DNA of 64,000 nt from Acanthosepion esculentum (GCA_964036315.1 OZ038498.1:10029861-10093860); one strand, 5' to 3'. Shown: positions 11,001 through 22,102, counted from the first letter of the stretch. The notes: generated from the sequence alone by a model not told the origin. Made by a program: numbers and translations.

Positions 11001-11280
11001 ACATGTAAAAATGTACAACAAGAAGGTTAAAAGGCAACTGGATTCAGGATCTGACATTTCTATTATTAACACACAAACATGGAAAAATCTAGGAAAACCA
11101 ACTCTATTAAAGCCCAACAAAATAGCCAGGACGGTAACGGGAAAAAGGATTCATTTTGTAGGTGAAATATGGGTGAACATTAATTTTAACAACAAAACAA
11201 TAAAAATGAAAATTTTCGTGATGAAAAACACGAACAACCTGTTTGGGACTGACGCAATCACTAAGTTCAATCTATAGGAT
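10960..11280 (+). pseudogene. Aspartic protease of the gypsy element
   Basis: In the same frame as the nucleocapsid (gag-pro continuous), with QLDSGSDISIIN: the DSG active-site loop begins at 11041. The domain continues through GEIWVNI and FVMKNTNNLFGTDAIT, the last being the FGTD/LGxD block that closes retroviral proteases. A TAG at 11275-11277 ends the frame just before the RT; the downstream reading stays in the same frame, so this single stop separates Pro from Pol. The enzyme would cut the Gag-Pol polyprotein. Normally pro runs on into RT, so the stop is probably a mutation rather than a readthrough signal. Confidence 0.8.
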
Positions 11281-11682
11281 GTGCCCATTAGTTCATTTTG
11301 TAACAACATTACTGAAAGCAAAAATAATATAAAAGATTTGCAAACAGAATTGAAAATAGAATTCCCCGAAGTTTTCGCTGAAGGACTTGGACGTTGTACG
11401 AAAGCATCAGCAAAAATACAGCTGAAGAAAAATGTTCAACCAATTTTTAAGAAAAAGCGGAGTATTCCGTTTGCAGCATTAGAAAAAATTGACCAAGAAC
11501 TCGAAAGACTAACGAGAATTGGTGTGATTTCGAAAACTGAATACAGCGACTGGGCAGCTCCAGCTGTCTACGTAAAGAAGAAGTCCGGCGAAATTCGCGT
11601 CTGCGCCGATTTTTCAACCGGTTTAAACGACGCAATAGAAGAGTATCACTACCAAGTGCCGAAGAAGTATTCGCAAAATTAA
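11281..11682 (+). pseudogene. pol: N-terminal part of gypsy reverse transcriptase (fingers)
   Basis: Continues the protease frame after the TAG. Recognisable blocks: FPEVFAEGLGRCT, KKRSIPFAALEKID, RIGVISKTEYSDWAAPAVYV and KKSGEIRVCADFS..LNDAI, the fingers subdomain of Ty3/gypsy RT. Near 11655 the frame shifts by one nucleotide: the SAEEVFAKLNG block expected next is read in the frame of the long downstream ORF, while this frame runs to a stop at 11682. Acts with the following segment as one enzyme in an intact element. Confidence 0.85.
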
Positions 11683-13997
11683 ATGGCAGAAAAATATTTT
11701 CTAAAATAGACCTTAGCGAGGCATACTTGCAAGTGCCCATGGATAAGGAAAGCGCAAAGTTGTTATGCATTAACACGCATAATGGCTTGTTCAGATACGA
11801 ACGTTTACCGTTTGGAGTGAAGACAGCACCCGCAATATTCCAACAAATCATGGATACTATGTTATCCGATTTAGACTACACGATAGCATATCTCGACGAT
11901 ATACTCGTGAAAAGTGAATCAGTGAATGAACACAAACACCATTTACGCAAAGTTTTTGAAAGATTAAGAAGCTATGGTTTTAAAGTAAAAGAAAACAAAT
12001 GCGATTTTCTCCTGGAAGAAATCAAGTATCTGGGACATATTGTGAATAAAGATGGGAAAAAGCCAGACAAAAATCGAGCATCAGCAATAAAGGATATGCC
12101 TGAGCCAATGGATATGAAATCTCTACAAAGTTTCTTAGGCTTGGTATCATATTACCAGGATTTTATCCCAGACCTCCACATTCTACGAGCTCCCCTTAAC
12201 GATCTACTAAAAAAAGAAAAACCGTGGTTATGGACAAAAGAATGCGAGCAAGCATTCAAGAAAATAAAAGAAAAACTAACATCAGATCTATTTCTAGTAC
12301 ATTTTAATCCAAAACTAGATATCATCGTGGCAAGCGATGCCAGTACTCATGGTGTAGGAGCGTGCATATTGCACAAGTGGAAGGATGGTAAAGTTCGACC
12401 GATCGCTCATGCAAACAGATCGTTACTACCTGCTGAACGAAATTATTCCCAAATAGAAAAAGAGAAATTGGCAATTATTTTCGCCGTAACAAAGTTCCAT
12501 CGTTACATACATGGACGATATTTTACGCTGCAGACAGACCACAAGCCTCTGGTAACGATATTTGGTTCTAAGAAGGGCCTGCCAACATACACCGTAAATA
12601 GATTGCTTAGGTGGGCGACAATTTTGTTAAACTATAATTTTAATATAGAATATTTGTCCACGCACAAAATTGGTCACGCAGATGGTCTATCAAGACTCAT
12701 TCCGAAAGCAACAGAACCTTTAGAGGATACGGTAATTGCATCCCTCAGAGCAGAGGACGAAGTTGAAGAAAATTTGGCAAACACAATTCGAGAGTTACCA
12801 GTATCGCTTAAGGACATCAAAAAAGAGGCAGTAAATGACAAATACATTATTGAAATAAAAGACAAACTAGCCAAAAAAGACGTAAAAATTCAAGAAACAT
12901 TCTCTCTATGTGATAATGTTCTAATATACAGTGAAAGGGTAGTAATCCCTAGTACACTCCAAAAAAGGATACTGAAAGACTTTCATGCAGGTCACCCGGG
13001 CATAAATAGAATGAAGAGCCTCATGAGAGCATACGTCTACTGGCCAGGTATGGACAACGACATCGCGTCTATGGTCAGCAGATGTAAAGGCTGCACTTTG
13101 GCCTCAAAATCACCACAAATTCTACAGAAGCCATGGCCAAAAATCGACAGACCATGGTCAAGGATTCATATTGATTTTGCGGGTCCAATTGACGGATGGT
13201 ATTATTTGGTCGTAGTTGACAGCTACAGTAAATGGCCCGAAGTTTTTCAAATGAAGAGGCCAACATCACAAAATACAATAAATAAATTACATGAATTATT
13301 TGTAAGGTTTGGAGTGGTAGATACTATAGTTAGTGACAATGGTACCCAATTCACAAGCAATGAATTCACAGAATTCTGCCAGAATTTCCAGGTGAATCAC
13401 GTGAGGATTCCTCCGTATCATCCACGCAGCAACGGACTAGCCGAAAGGTTTGTCGATACCCTAAAAAGGGCTCTTAGGAAAGCAACGGGTACGCCGACTA
13501 GAAAGGCATTACAGTTATTCTTGCAAGTTTACCGCATTACCCCAAATAAATCTGCCCCATCAAGTCTATCACCTGCGGAGCTAATGTTTGCAAGGAAAAT
13601 CAGATCTGCATTCGATAAATTGATACCAAAAAATAAAATACACACGCCAGTCGCAATGGTTCCTAAGAGAAAATTTCGTATAAATGAAAAAGTTTTTTTT
13701 AAGATCTATAAAAATAATTCAACATCGTGGGAACCAGGAGTCATTCAAAAGCGGATTGGGAATATGATATATATAGTAAAAGGTAAGAAATTTACCCATA
13801 AAAGGCACATTAACCAACTAAAGAAAAGGAGTACTGAAGAATCGGAAGAAACTCCACAAGTAGAAGAAGAATTATTCGAACTATATGATACGTTTGACCT
13901 ACAAGTGCCACAGACAGAACAAAAACAGCGCAGATCTGGAAGAAAGCGAAAAGCGACTAAACAATTCATTATGGATCCGAAAAGAAAAAAATATTGA
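11658..13997 (+). pseudogene. pol: pol: RT palm, RNase H and integrase of the gypsy element
   Basis: A long open segment; homology starts about 70 nt before the first ATG at 11727, with the first catalytic Asp in KIDLSEAYLQV. Numbering from 11727: YLDD (RT active site) at residues 55-58; RNase H Asp 204 (VASDAST), Glu in QIEKEKLAI, Asp 271 (QTDHKPL); integrase zinc domain HX3H..CX2C from residue 420; catalytic Asp 483 (HIDFAG), Asp 537 (VSDNGTQF) and Glu 573 (GLAERF), spacing D-53-D-35-E, exactly canonical. The C-terminus is basic, with a GPY/F-like module (EPGVIQKRIGNMIY) and no chromodomain. The enzymes would copy the RNA to DNA and insert it into chromosomes. This segment itself is intact, but the frameshift at its start uncouples it from the fingers domain and protease. 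Stop at 13995-13997, about 50 nt before the 3' LTR. Confidence 0.95.
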
Positions 13998-14057
13998 AGA
14001 AGAAAAAAACAATTTTTTTTTTCACATCGAAAAAATAATTTTAGCGGGGGGGGGGGG
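13998..14057 (+). promoter_or_regulatory. Polypurine tract region before the 3' LTR
   Basis: Purine-rich AGAAGAAAAAAA after the pol stop, and a 12-G run at 14046-14057 spanning the expected LTR boundary. The G run has overwritten the TGTT start of the LTR. Confidence 0.5.
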
Positions 14058-14353
14058 CGCACCCACCTTCACAACCACAATAGACTGATCCTATTATTAT
14101 AAATAGAACAGTAGTTCTAGAGTAGTGCAGTGCAGAGTGAGACTTCTGTAGTGATCAGTTACACTTCCGTTTCTCGACCGGAAGATACCGTTGGACTTTA
14201 TTACTATTACTTATTGTTACTACTAACCTACGTTCGTTCTACTACTAATCTCTCTGATGTAAATACCTCTCTGAATATACCAGTATTTTTCCCTACGACT
14301 GTGTTTGTTCGTTATTACCATATACTCACGTGGAAACACTCAACATCTCAACA
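14050..14353 (+). repeat. 3' LTR
   Basis: Aligns with 9228-9530 with 3 substitutions (in CACAACCACA, GTGCAGTGC, CTAACCTACG) and one extra T; ends CTCAACA. Its first bases are replaced by the G run. A repeat of the 5' LTR open frame (14130-14432) is not a gene. Confidence 0.95.
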
Positions 14354-14358
14354 ATTAC
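14354..14358 (+). repeat. 5-bp target-site duplication, right copy (ATTAC)
   Basis: ATTAC follows the 3' LTR, matching 9223-9227. Confidence 0.85.
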
Positions 14359-14767
14359 ATAAGTACGAAAAAGGTACAAATACAAAGTTTGCACAAAAAA
14401 TATCCTTTTGTGCGTCTCTTGAGGCAGGATAACAAATTCTGATAAAAAAGATTACAATCAAAAAATGGAAAAAATACAGTTTGGGAAAAGACAAAGATTT
14501 TGAAAATGACCAAAAGAGAAAGCAATTCTCAGAAAGGCAGAAAAACAAAGTTGCAACCACCCTTCAGAAAAAATAAACGAAAATACCGACATTTACTTGC
14601 CCTACGTGCGTCTCTGGGACATATAGTAATTTTAGAAAAGTCCCCTTTAAATTAATACTGTTCATGCTTGGAAAAATTGCTTTAAATTCCTTTCGTTCTT
14701 TGTTGTCCAACCGCGGAAGAATTTTCTCTTGAACTTCAAACATCTTTAGCCTCTTTTTCAACTGGCT
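14359..14767. other. No gene seen
   Basis: A-rich plus strand with no recognised domain. Lies between the 3' LTR and the flanking direct repeat; with 9091-9227 it should be the interior of whatever the gypsy element inserted into. Confidence 0.3.
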
Positions 14768-14896
14768 GGTAACTTTATAAAATTAAAGTACAAAAGACGC
14801 GCCTAAGTTTTTTATATTTTTGTAATCTACAGTAAATCCAAGTTTTAAATCTATACATTCAATATCCTTGGAGATTATCATGTCAGAAGTTCGTTG
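14768..14896 (+). repeat. Direct repeat flanking the gypsy element, downstream copy
   Basis: Partner of 8948-9090; about 85% identical by eye with small indels. Confidence 0.75.
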
Positions 14897-15369
14897 ACAG
14901 TCTTATTTATCAAAACGCAAAAAAAAAAAAAAAAATTAAGATACATTTCAAGATGCTCAGATTTTATAACTATTAAAGATACAAATCTAATATTTGAGAT
15001 TTACCAATAAATTTCATCAAAGAACATCGGTGAATTTTCCCAGATTTTTTTTCTGAGAGATTCACCTGTGACTGTAAGATGATTTGAGAAACAGAAGTAA
15101 AACATCATTCAATACATCGAAGATCAACTTAGAGTATCGTAATTTTTCAATCACTTATCGGGAGTCTCGAAACGAATGCTTGAATTTTGAATTTAAAAAA
15201 AAAAACAAAACAAAAAAAAACAACAACGAAATTCCCCCAAAAGGCACAATATGATTTTATTTATCGTAAAGGGCAAACACAGTCGTGTCCGAAAATACCG
15301 ATTTTTAACATTTTTTTCACTTCATGCTTCTATCTGGTTTAAAGGCCTAATAATATACAATAAATATAT
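14897..15369. other. No gene seen
   Basis: A/T-rich with A runs at 14920-14936 and 15197-15222. No domain recognised. Confidence 0.3.
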
Positions 15370-15374
15370 TTACT

Positions 15375-15560
15375 AGCAAAAAAGGAAATTATATCAGTGA
15401 AACAGGCACGGAATTCCGTCTTCGGTTTAATAACCATAAGAAAACTATCGAAGGTAGCAACATCAATTTCACTGTAGCTGCACATTGGACCATAGGATTG
15501 ATAACGTTAGATGCGTCTTTTTAACGTTTTCATTTAAATACCAACTAGCACTCCAAAAGT
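15375..15560 (+). pseudogene. Possible Penelope-like or LINE C-terminal GIY-YIG-type fragment
   Basis: A short plus-strand reading NYISETGTEFRFRFNNHKK resembles the YIGET..FR.R...H segment at the start of GIY-YIG endonuclease domains in retroelement-related sequences; the first Gly is Ser. About 40 codons are open and then the frame decays. Weak: similarity is limited to one block. Confidence 0.35.
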
Positions 15561-15904
15561 CTGTTTTAAAATACATTTTAAAAATAGATTGACATATTCT
15601 CTCTTCTTCTCCATCTAGGTCTCCCTCCTCAAGTCCATCCCTGAAGAAAAACGGTTTCGCAAAGGGGAAAGTCATTTGTAAAGTGAACAAACTGGTGGTT
15701 GAGAGGGACTTTTCTTTTCATAGAAAGACCCTCCTAAAACAGTTGTTAAAATTAACCTCTGTGGACGGAAAGTCAACAGAGGACTCCAGGAACTTCCCGA
15801 AGGTTCCTGGGATAATAATTTCATTAGAATCACTAGCGGCAGACTAAAAGCATGGGATATGACATCTACCACCAAAGAATCTTTTATAGAGCTCAAGATG
15901 GCAA
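15561..15904. other. No gene seen
   Basis: Short open frames on both strands without recognisable domain. May include decayed 5' sequence of the LINE that follows, since G/C content rises here. Confidence 0.3.
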
Positions 15905-16118
15905 AGGTAGAATCACCTGAGCTACAAAAGTTTCACTTCATTGCTCTGGGAGGGCCCCGGTCTTGCTACACCCCACGCTATGTAGGGCGGTAAAACTAAC
16001 ATTCTAGATGGACATCAGCTGACAGATTATGCTCGAACTAGGCTCCGTCGGTCTAGGGCAATCAGTCGGGGTCCTTACTCTTACAGATTTTCACCCTGTT
16101 TGTTATTAGATCTAAACG

Positions 16119-16720
16119 ATGACTATCAAGTTGGCATGTTTAAATGCGAAGGGCTTGAGAGATCGGGGTAAAGCAGCCCGCCTGTTTCATGACTTCCTTT
16201 GCTTTCATGTATGTGGCCGTGATCCAGGAGACTCACTTTGCGAGGTCGATGCCTGTGTTCCACACACGACTGTCGTCTATTCTGCATACGGGGACCGATG
16301 AGCCATAGGAAATTGCTTGCTGGTGAAGTGTTTCCTCGACGCGAGGTTGGGCAATGTCCATGTCGGCAAGTGTTACCCGTTGGTCGGGGCTGATATTACC
16401 ATGAAAAGTTGCTCGTTTCGAGATGTTGCGTTTTATGCGCCCAACAATCAGACTGGAATGCCATGATGGACCCCAAGCTAGACAAGGGGCGGGGAGCTAG
16501 TTAGAGGTGGAATGATCGCATCTTGCATGATCTGGTCGACGAATTTGGTCTCGTTGATAGATACGGGTTGATTACCCTGACCGGTGGGAGATGTGGACGT
16601 AGACTTTTAACTAGCCGTCTAGCCACGTGGTCAGCTACCTGGATAGAATGTTAGTGAGTAGCGAGATTGTCCCACGTTCCACTAGTTAGGCTATTCGGAC
16701 TACAAACTCCTTTGGGTACG
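16119..16720 (+). pseudogene. LINE endonuclease domain (Tx1/L1-like), decayed
   Basis: Begins at ATG 16119: MTIKLACLNAKGLRDRGKA matches the LNVRGLRD...K start of L1/Tx1 endonucleases. Next comes ARLFHDFLCFHV. A frame change near 16215 hides the QETH motif (DPGDSLCEVDA), then VVYSAYGDR leads to a TGA at 16299. Further remnants (MDPKLDKG, then DEFGLVDRYG) follow in other frames to about 16600. The enzyme would nick target DNA for target-primed reverse transcription. Several frameshifts and stops make it non-functional. Confidence 0.7.
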
Positions 16721-16721
16721 G

Positions 16722-18060
16722 ATGACGTTAGACGCTAAGCCTAGAATGTCTGGACACTGGAAGTTCAACGTGTTCTTACTGGACATTGAGGACTTCCGGC
16801 TACAATTGACTAGATTAGTGAAGCAGGAATTAGTAGGACGGTTGTTGGACATAAGTGGTGTGAGAACCTTAAGAATAGGGTTAGATCTTTCACCACCGAA
16901 TATAGCTAACGACGCTTTAGATAAGGCTAAGAATATAAAGTCATTAAAAGATAGTTTGGTCTGGGCAGTGACTGGGGGATCCCCTATAGATAGGCTTAGC
17001 TTTGGAGCATTCGGCTAGCGAGCGCTATAGAGGAAAGTTAGTTAGGGTTAAGTTGACGAAAACGTCCAATGAACATGGGCGCAGAATTGTGCAAAGTGAA
17101 AATACGTCGATGTTTCAATCGTTACATTCGTCAGGTCGACACCCCGGATGGAGACAGCCTGCGGTCGGCCAACATGTACGAGGCGCGTTTCGGCAGCATT
17201 TCCAGAACCGATTTACCAAGGAGCCTGGTCTCTGTGAGCAAGAGTTTCACAGCTATTTAGCTGACTTTCCTCAAGTGGAGCGGTTGACTGTGAGGGTGAG
17301 GTCACAGTGGGCGACGTCCACAAGGCATTGAAGAGGGTCAGCAGTGCGAAGTCTCCGGGACTTGATGATCTGTCCTACGAATTGACACATTTTGACTGCA
17401 GTGTTCATCAAATGGTTCCGGCAGGTGTTCGTACCCGATCGGATCTCCAGAGATGTGATCACGCTGTTGAAAAAGGACAAACTTGGTGGTCGGGAATTAG
17501 ACGATTAATTCTGCTAAACTCATTTAAAGATTTGGGCCAAGATCCAGACGGAGCGTTTGCACTCAGTTGCCGAAATTCTGTTAGGACTGGAGCAAACTTG
17601 TACTGTGATCCGCCGGACAGTTCAGAGCAACCTGCATTTGATCCGCACGATCATAGATGACGTAAAAAACAAGAAACTGCGCTAATCAATTTGGATCAGT
17701 TCGACAGAGCTGACCATCAGTATCTGGCGCCTCTCTGCAACTGGATAAACCTGCTGTATCGTTCCTCCAGTGCGGTGGTACAGGTGAATGGGAAGCGGTC
17801 GGCCGCTTTTGCCCTGACGCGATTGGTTCTCTTCCGGGTTGTCCGCTGTCTCCCCTACTTTACACTTTGTCCACTGGAGGCTCTCCTGCGCCGTGTGAAG
17901 GACAGGTTGTACAGTCCGGCCCTACGCAAAATCGATCTCTCTGAAGGCGCTCGAGCCGGGGTTTTTGTTTTTGTGTACGCGGATGGCGTATCCATTTCCT
18001 TGTCGTGCCGCAACGGGGCATTGAGGTGGTGCAGAAGGCGCTGAAACGGTACGAGAAAGT
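16722..18060 (+). pseudogene. LINE reverse transcriptase (Tx1/L1-like), decayed
   Basis: Blocks in order: SGHWKFNVFLLDIEDFR (16750), RQVDTPDGDSLRS (17130), FHSYLADFPQVE (17250), KSPGLDDLSYEL (17355, the RT block 1 KSPGxDGxxxE), LINLDQFDRADHQYL (17684, motif A), AVVQVNGKRSAAFAL (17770), LEALLRRVKDRLYSPALR (17870) and VFVYADGVSISLS (17967, motif C). The active-site YADD reads YADG (17976-17987), losing the second Asp. Blocks occupy at least three frames. Would copy LINE RNA at the nicked target; inactive here. Confidence 0.8.
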
Positions 18061-18920
18061 TACGGGGACCAAGATTAACCGTAACAAGTGTTCCGTCTTG
18101 CGTTTAGGTCTGTATCCAGCGTCTCTGTTATGCGGGTGGCGCTGGGAATGCCGCACTTGGCGATTCAAAGACACGTCTCGAGGCTGCTATTTCTACGCTG
18201 CGCATTGACAGAGGGATCACTGTGGACGAAGAGTGTTAGAGACGCCTTCACTTTTTCCTTACTATCACTCATTTCCATCCCGAGATGAGTGTCGAGTGTT
18301 ACTCCTTTGTCCAGTGAATTTTCTCGGAGCAGGAGGACATTGTATCTGGAATTAATGGAGGGAGATAACGTCGGACACTGTCTGTGGGCAAACCGATTGT
18401 CGGCGGAAAAATTGCGCTCTTTCTGGTCTTGGTGCCAGCGGCGGACTACCTTAGCAACCTTGACTTTTCGCATACCTGGAACCGGCCGCCTCTCAATGAC
18501 ATGCGTTTCAGAGCGGGATTGGTAGAAATGTCCGATTGTCATCGGTGTGATTGTGGCTTAGAAGTAATGGTTGAGCATGTCTTCTTCTGTTGTCTGCTGC
18601 TGCGCACATTCTGTGAGAATATTGGCGAGGTGACGGCTCGTATCGCTCTGAACATCTCGTGTCCATCGATCTCGCATACGTGTGCGATAATGTGTCGCCG
18701 CCGTGGTCCAAGGTAAAATGGTAGGTGTTTTCTACGCTGTTAGCCGTGGTAAGAATGGTGGCGTGGTTGACGCGAATGGAGGGAATCTTTTGAGACGAAA
18801 ACTCTTCTCATAAGGATCTGATTGGATTCTTTGGGCATCAGTTCAGGATGAAGTTTATAACTGTTAGAAAGCGTTTGTCTTCGACATATTACAGCAAAAG
18901 GTGAGTGAAAATTGCGAGCC
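18005..18920 (+). pseudogene. LINE C-terminal domain (Tx1/L1-like) with Cys/His motif, decayed
   Basis: Past the RT: VQKALKRYEKVTGTKINRNK (thumb start), RHVSRLLFLRC (18165), then CHRCDCGLEVMVEHVFFCC at 18539-18595, the CX2C..HX4C zinc-like motif that ends this LINE class. HQFRMKFITVRKRLS and KRWVKIASL-like blocks near 18838-18920 are typical of the extreme C-terminus. All lie in different frames. The motif probably helps bind RNA. Confidence 0.65.
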
Positions 18921-19324
18921 TGGTTTGCGTGAATCCTGCCAATTTTGATTTCCTTTTTTAGTTTCCTTACGTGACAACGGCGCAGAATCCTGACGGATCC
19001 CATCCTTACTTTTCTTGTGTCCATCTTGTTATGTGTCTGTCATTCCCGGCGTTCTCTTTTTTTCTGAATGTCCTGGCCAAGATTTCCAGTCTTCCCATAT
19101 TTTATCCTCGTATTTTACATTGACTGGACCAGCCTTTTTGTATTTTCCCATTCCTAAATTGATTCGTCCCTTTCCCGCTACTAGTGAGTGGGCTGCTTAT
19201 CGGTAGAATACAGCACCGCTCATTTTTGTGGGTTGGACGGACCAGGCTAACGCAGTTTCATTTTTAGGTTCATCCCCTCCCACGTTCATTTCCTGATGAA
19301 ATTTGTATATAATTTTAAAACAAA

Positions 19325-19325
<1 letters not shown>
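18921..19325 (+). other. Probable 3' UTR of the Tx1-like LINE
   Basis: Non-coding, pyrimidine-rich, leading to the (TA)n tract. No poly(A). Confidence 0.4.

Positions 19326-19329
<4 letters not shown>

Positions 19330-19395
<66 letters not shown>
19330..19395. repeat. (TA)n microsatellite
   Basis: About 33 TA units between the LINE tail and the inverted repeat at 19415. Confidence 0.95.
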
Positions 19396-19398
<3 letters not shown>

Positions 19399-19414
19399 TA
19401 CACAATAAAATCCC

Positions 19415-19567
19415 AAATTACCTCATATTGGGTGGATATATCTATTTCAACCGATGAGAAGTACGCCAATTTTATTCAACTCCGGTGTATAGAGCCGGAG
19501 TTGAATAAGACCGCCGTACTTGTCCTCGGTTGAAATAGATATATCCTCTTCCCATATGAGGTAATTT
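19415..19567. repeat. Imperfect inverted repeat, ~71-bp arms, 9-nt loop
   Basis: Left arm 19415-19485, right arm 19495-19567. Matching segments include AATTACCTCATAT, GATATATCTATTTCAACCGA, GTACG and TTCAACTCCGG with their complements. Could form a long hairpin; belongs to the foldback class found next to (TA)n in this window. Confidence 0.85.
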
Positions 19568-19685
19568 TAAATTTTGTTGTGGAATTTATATGCACTGTTA
19601 TAATAAATACATTGCGCTCTTTTTATGGATCAGTTTTAATATTTGATATTACTAGGATCTACGTATCCAATGGATTTATTACCTG

Positions 19686-19688
<3 letters not shown>

Positions 19689-19758
<70 letters not shown>

Positions 19759-19759
19759 T
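19689..19759. repeat. (TA)n microsatellite
   Basis: Nearly pure TA, one TG interruption. Confidence 0.95.
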
Positions 19760-19921
19760 GAAGAAATATAGTCTTAAGGTGTGCTATATTTATGGGGTAA
19801 AGTGATCAATATCAGAGATAGAGCCTGTGTAAATATAAAAGTGAACATTGAAGTCAACACTTAGAAGCAACAGTCTGCTTCATGCTAGACGCAATCATCA
19901 GGCCATGTTCGCTTTTATATA
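19760..19921 (+). repeat. Foldback family F, copy 1
   Basis: Starts TGAAGAAATATAGTCTTAAG right after (TA)n; contains TCAATATCAGAGATAGAGC, AAAAGTGAACATTGAAGTCA, GCTTCATGCTAGACGCAATC and ATCAGG, and ends CGCTTTTATATA. Other copies: 25755-25900, 34911-35043, 38049-38228; a partial relative at 35140-35290. Confidence 0.8.
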
Positions 19922-20147
19922 TGTTATGGGTCCTTACCTGTAACTACAGAATGGACTCTTCCTAACACTATGTATACTACGCCTCTCAAGAGAGAGGGAT
20001 GAATCGAGCCGATAGTAGTTCACTCCAAACCAGACTGACAGTCATACTAACACTTTCCACATCTTGTATTATTATTCCGTGTAATATATCTTCGTCATTT
20101 CTACTCTTGTGTTCGTGTTGTTCTTCCTTGGTTCTAACCTGGATCAT

Positions 20148-20151
<4 letters not shown>

Positions 20152-20211
<60 letters not shown>
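20152..20211. repeat. (TA)n microsatellite
   Basis: About 30 TA units. Confidence 0.95.
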
Positions 20212-20214
<3 letters not shown>

Positions 20215-20343
20215 CAAATAGGAAATTTATATCAATCTAACATGTTTCACTTTTATTAAAGCTTCGTCAGAGATTGAGAGAAAATAGACAAAAAGACAGA
20301 AACTCTGGTCAGTTCCCATTGGTCAGACACACGTCACTTGCAT

Positions 20344-20512
20344 TAAAACCGTAGATAATCCTATATGTATGTAAGTGTGTGAAGATTCTTGTATGTCTAA
20401 GCGGGCATCGGATGGTAATGTGTATTCGTAATTGTGTATATGTATCTGTCTAGTGGAAGTTATACAAGAATTTTCACAAACTTACATACATATAGAATTA
20501 TCTACGACTCTA
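20344..20512. repeat. Imperfect inverted repeat, ~48-bp arms
   Basis: CCGTAGATAATCCTATATGT..TGTGTGAAGATTCTTGTAT (20349-20394) pairs with TACAAGAATTTTCAC..ACATACATATAGAATTATCTACG (20463-20508); about 68-nt spacer. Confidence 0.7.
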
Positions 20513-20519
20513 ACTTTTG

Positions 20520-21428
20520 GGCGTTTATTTTTAAGCGTATATGCTAATTTATATTGTTGTAAGTTTAATCCATGTCTTTTCTGAAGGCATGAACATTATG
20601 ACTTTTGTGACCGTTGTTCGTGCCAACATCCATGGAACTTTCTAGCCATCGTACTGTTCACATTTTAATTTAGTAGCAGATAAGTATTTCAGATTTCATC
20701 CAAGATGGTTTGCCAATAAATTTTTAATATTTAACATAGTGTTAAATGTTACAAATAGTAAACGTTTATTATAAACGTTATCTTGGTGTAAAATAAAATG
20801 AAATTAAATACGATATAATAGATATAGGTGAATTACTAGTATCAGGCCGAGAAAAATACAAGCTGGAGAAATTTAGTACCGATATACAGATATTTACCTT
20901 GACAATTAGTATGTCCTCTATCCGACCATGTTTATTTCTGCTTATCTGGTATCGAGTTTATATATATTTTTTTAATTTTCCACAATTCACTCTTTACTTC
21001 TTACGAAACAATTGCCTTTCTTTATAACAAAGCTTTTTGTCTTATTGCATTACTCTTAGGTAACATTCCAACAATTTGATCCGTTTTTTAACAATTTGAT
21101 CTTTCTATATGGATTTATATGGATCTTGCTATATGGTTTTTTGTTACTTTTGAAGGTTTCCCCCAGTATTTGAAGATTATATTGTGAATCTTTTTAAGAG
21201 ACTTTTATATTTTGATCTGTTATCTACATTTAATTAAAAAAAAAGGCACAACACAACATTTTTGTGCAAGCCTATTTCTGTAAAAATTTCATTGTCTGAT
21301 ATTGTTTCATGTAATAAATGTTGGTTCCTTTCAACTTTTGTTTATTTTTGTACGCGCCTTTTTTAATATTCGGGATAAGAACGTTCTCTCTTCTCCCATT
21401 CTCGTCAGGGAAGATACTTTTATATTTC
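20520..21428. other. No gene seen
   Basis: A/T-rich. Only short open frames; no domain recognised. Confidence 0.3.
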
Positions 21429-21540
21429 GGACTAGGTACTTCCACAGATTCACCATGTAATTATGAACTAGGTACCTCTACAGATTCACCATATATGATA
21501 ACTAGGTTTCTCCACAGATTTACCATACCTAATGATAATG
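21429..21540 (+). repeat. Three-copy ~36-bp tandem repeat
   Basis: Units ACTAGGTACTTCCACAGATT, ACTAGGTACCTCTACAGATT and ACTAGGTTTCTCCACAGATT, each followed by YACCAT. Confidence 0.8.
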
Positions 21541-22102
21541 GTAATAATGAATTTTTAAAAATAAAAGGTTTCTCTTAAAGCTTTTATTTTAGTTTTAATT
21601 TGAAGCTAATAGACTAAATTTAATATTCTCAATAAGTAAAATACTTTACCCTATTTCAAGACTTAATTTAAATTGACTGGAGTGAGTTTTTGTTTTTTGA
21701 TTCACTAACCATCGCTGATTTTAGCGCCATCTGTCATCACAATGTAATTCTCTTTATTAAAAAATCTTTCAAAAATAAAATATAGTTTTCTGAAACTTTA
21801 TTTGAGAATCATTAACTGATTTAATGTATAATTAATCTTATTTGAAACAAATATTACTTTAACACACGGTAAATTTATTTTAAGAATATCACGTGAACGC
21901 TTTTTTACGTCATTTTAAACTATTCAGTAATCTTAAAATTTAGGAAATATTCTGTTTTATTGAATTTTAGGCACTTCGGCTTTAAATTGACTATATTTAT
22001 CGCTCTTATTTCTTGATAATGTCGTGTATGGACATCCGTATTTACAAAAATCGGCACGATTATATAGATACAAAAAAATTCAAAATTCGTTTTAAGGTAT
22101 TG
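21541..22102. other. No gene seen
   Basis: Very A/T-rich, no open frame of interest. May be the upstream flank of the dispersed ~590-bp repeat. Confidence 0.3.

Larger units (their letters stand above)
9228..14353 (+). mobile_element. Complete Ty3/gypsy (Mag-like) LTR retrotransposon, inactivated
   Basis: A 5.1-kb element with two LTRs of 303 and 304 bp, a 5-bp target duplication, a primer-binding site directly after the 5' LTR, gag with two zinc knuckles, and protease, RT, RNase H and integrase in that order. That order is diagnostic of Ty3/gypsy (Metaviridae). The Mag-like assignment is inference from the tRNA-Ser-like primer site, the twin CCHC knuckles and the RT block APAIFQQIMD. LTRs differ by 3 substitutions and one 1-bp indel, so the insertion is young. 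Despite that, gag has a stop/frameshift near 10111 and a TGA at 10588, a TAG at 11275 separates protease from RT, and RT has a frameshift near 11655. The C-terminal 2.3 kb (RT palm to integrase) is open. There is no env-like frame. Confidence 0.95.
15905..19325 (+). mobile_element. Decayed Tx1/L1-like LINE, near full-length ORF2 region
   Basis: About 3.4 kb of G/C-richer sequence with an apurinic-type endonuclease start, RT core and Cys/His C-terminus in the right order on the plus strand, but in many frames with stops. It ends against a (TA)n tract at 19330, a common 3' tail of this LINE type. Coding blocks are listed separately. Assignment to the Tx1/L1-like group is by motif resemblance. 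Confidence 0.75.

Noticed and set aside
19303..19761. Tyr-Ile repeat open frames here and at every (TA)n tract
   Set aside because: Microsatellite translation artefacts.
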